From positions 1-24,734 of the forward strand of contig CAKPKU010000013.1 of assembly GCA_934167365.1 (NCBI GenBank): DNA of 24,734 nt. Reading direction: 5' to 3'. This DNA is from an uncultured Clostridia bacterium. GTDB lineage: Bacteria; Bacillota; Clostridia; TANB77; CAG-508. Both the position numbers and the translations under genes were made by a program. This document shows, piece by piece, positions 24,699 through 24,734 of this stretch. The notes below the pieces were generated by a model. It did not search any database. It worked only from the letters and a program-made list of their open reading frames with translations, and was not told the DNA's origin. The first letter of the stretch is position 1, and the number at the start of each line of letters is the position of its first letter.

Positions 24699-24734
24699 AT
24701 GAAAGGGAAAAGAGCATTAAAAGTAATTAGTATA
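24699..24734 (+). CDS. Start of an unidentified gene, cut by the window end
   Basis: ATG 24699 follows GGAGGG (24688-24693) at good spacing. The twelve visible residues, MKGKRALKVISI, have a basic start and then become hydrophobic, as expected of a signal peptide or membrane segment. Given the neighbours it is probably another exported protein, but no family can be assigned. Confidence 0.6.
   Translation, partial: MKGKRALKVISI

Overview
This window is very AT-rich, with A/T-ending codons throughout, AGGAGG-type ribosome binding sites and strong intrinsic terminators. It looks like a low-GC Bacillota chromosome, most likely Clostridia-like. That assignment is inferred from composition, surface-protein families and a perfect Spo0A-box sequence, not from a marker gene. 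Every gene lies on the + strand, and every gene encodes an exported or membrane protein or a signal peptidase-like protein. No housekeeping, RNA, phage or transposon genes are visible.

Layout. (1) 1-3710 is the 3' part of a large surface adhesin: five Cna-B-type repeats, four DUF11/fimbrial-type domains and a C-terminal membrane tail, closed by a terminator. (2) 3843-7080 is a five-gene unit: a divergent signal peptidase-like protein, a TasA/CalY-like protein, an Asn-rich protein with a TasA-like C-terminal domain, a SipW-type signal peptidase, and a second TasA-like protein. It begins at a promoter whose -35 region overlaps a perfect Spo0A box and ends at a perfect hairpin terminator. Internal hairpins follow the first and second genes. 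(3) 7081-7377 is a long regulatory leader with a second Spo0A-box sequence and a long hairpin ending at the ribosome binding site. (4) 7378-20307 is one gene for a 4309-residue secreted protein: Ig-like domains, about thirty InlB-type repeats in two blocks, and a three-module beta-helix. (5) 20596-24357 encodes a thioester-domain adhesin with SpaA-like modules and the same C-terminal domains and tail as the first gene. (6) 24699 to the window end is the start of another gene.

How the parts may work together (inference). The two TasA-like proteins and the giant protein carry nearly the same signature, W-A-[FY]-[AS]-R-Y, at almost the same distance from the start and directly after the hydrophobic segment. 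This suggests one dedicated export and processing route served by the SipW-type peptidase next door. The products would be fibre subunits plus a giant fibre-associated or matrix adhesin. The two flanking proteins end in a shared tail containing LTIKTG, a membrane segment and lysines, which resembles a sorting signal without the LPxTG proline. The region is best read as a biofilm, host-adhesion or matrix island, possibly switched on by Spo0A.

Long near-identical repeats inside the giant gene, including a perfect 714-bp duplication, mean its exact length depends on assembly quality.
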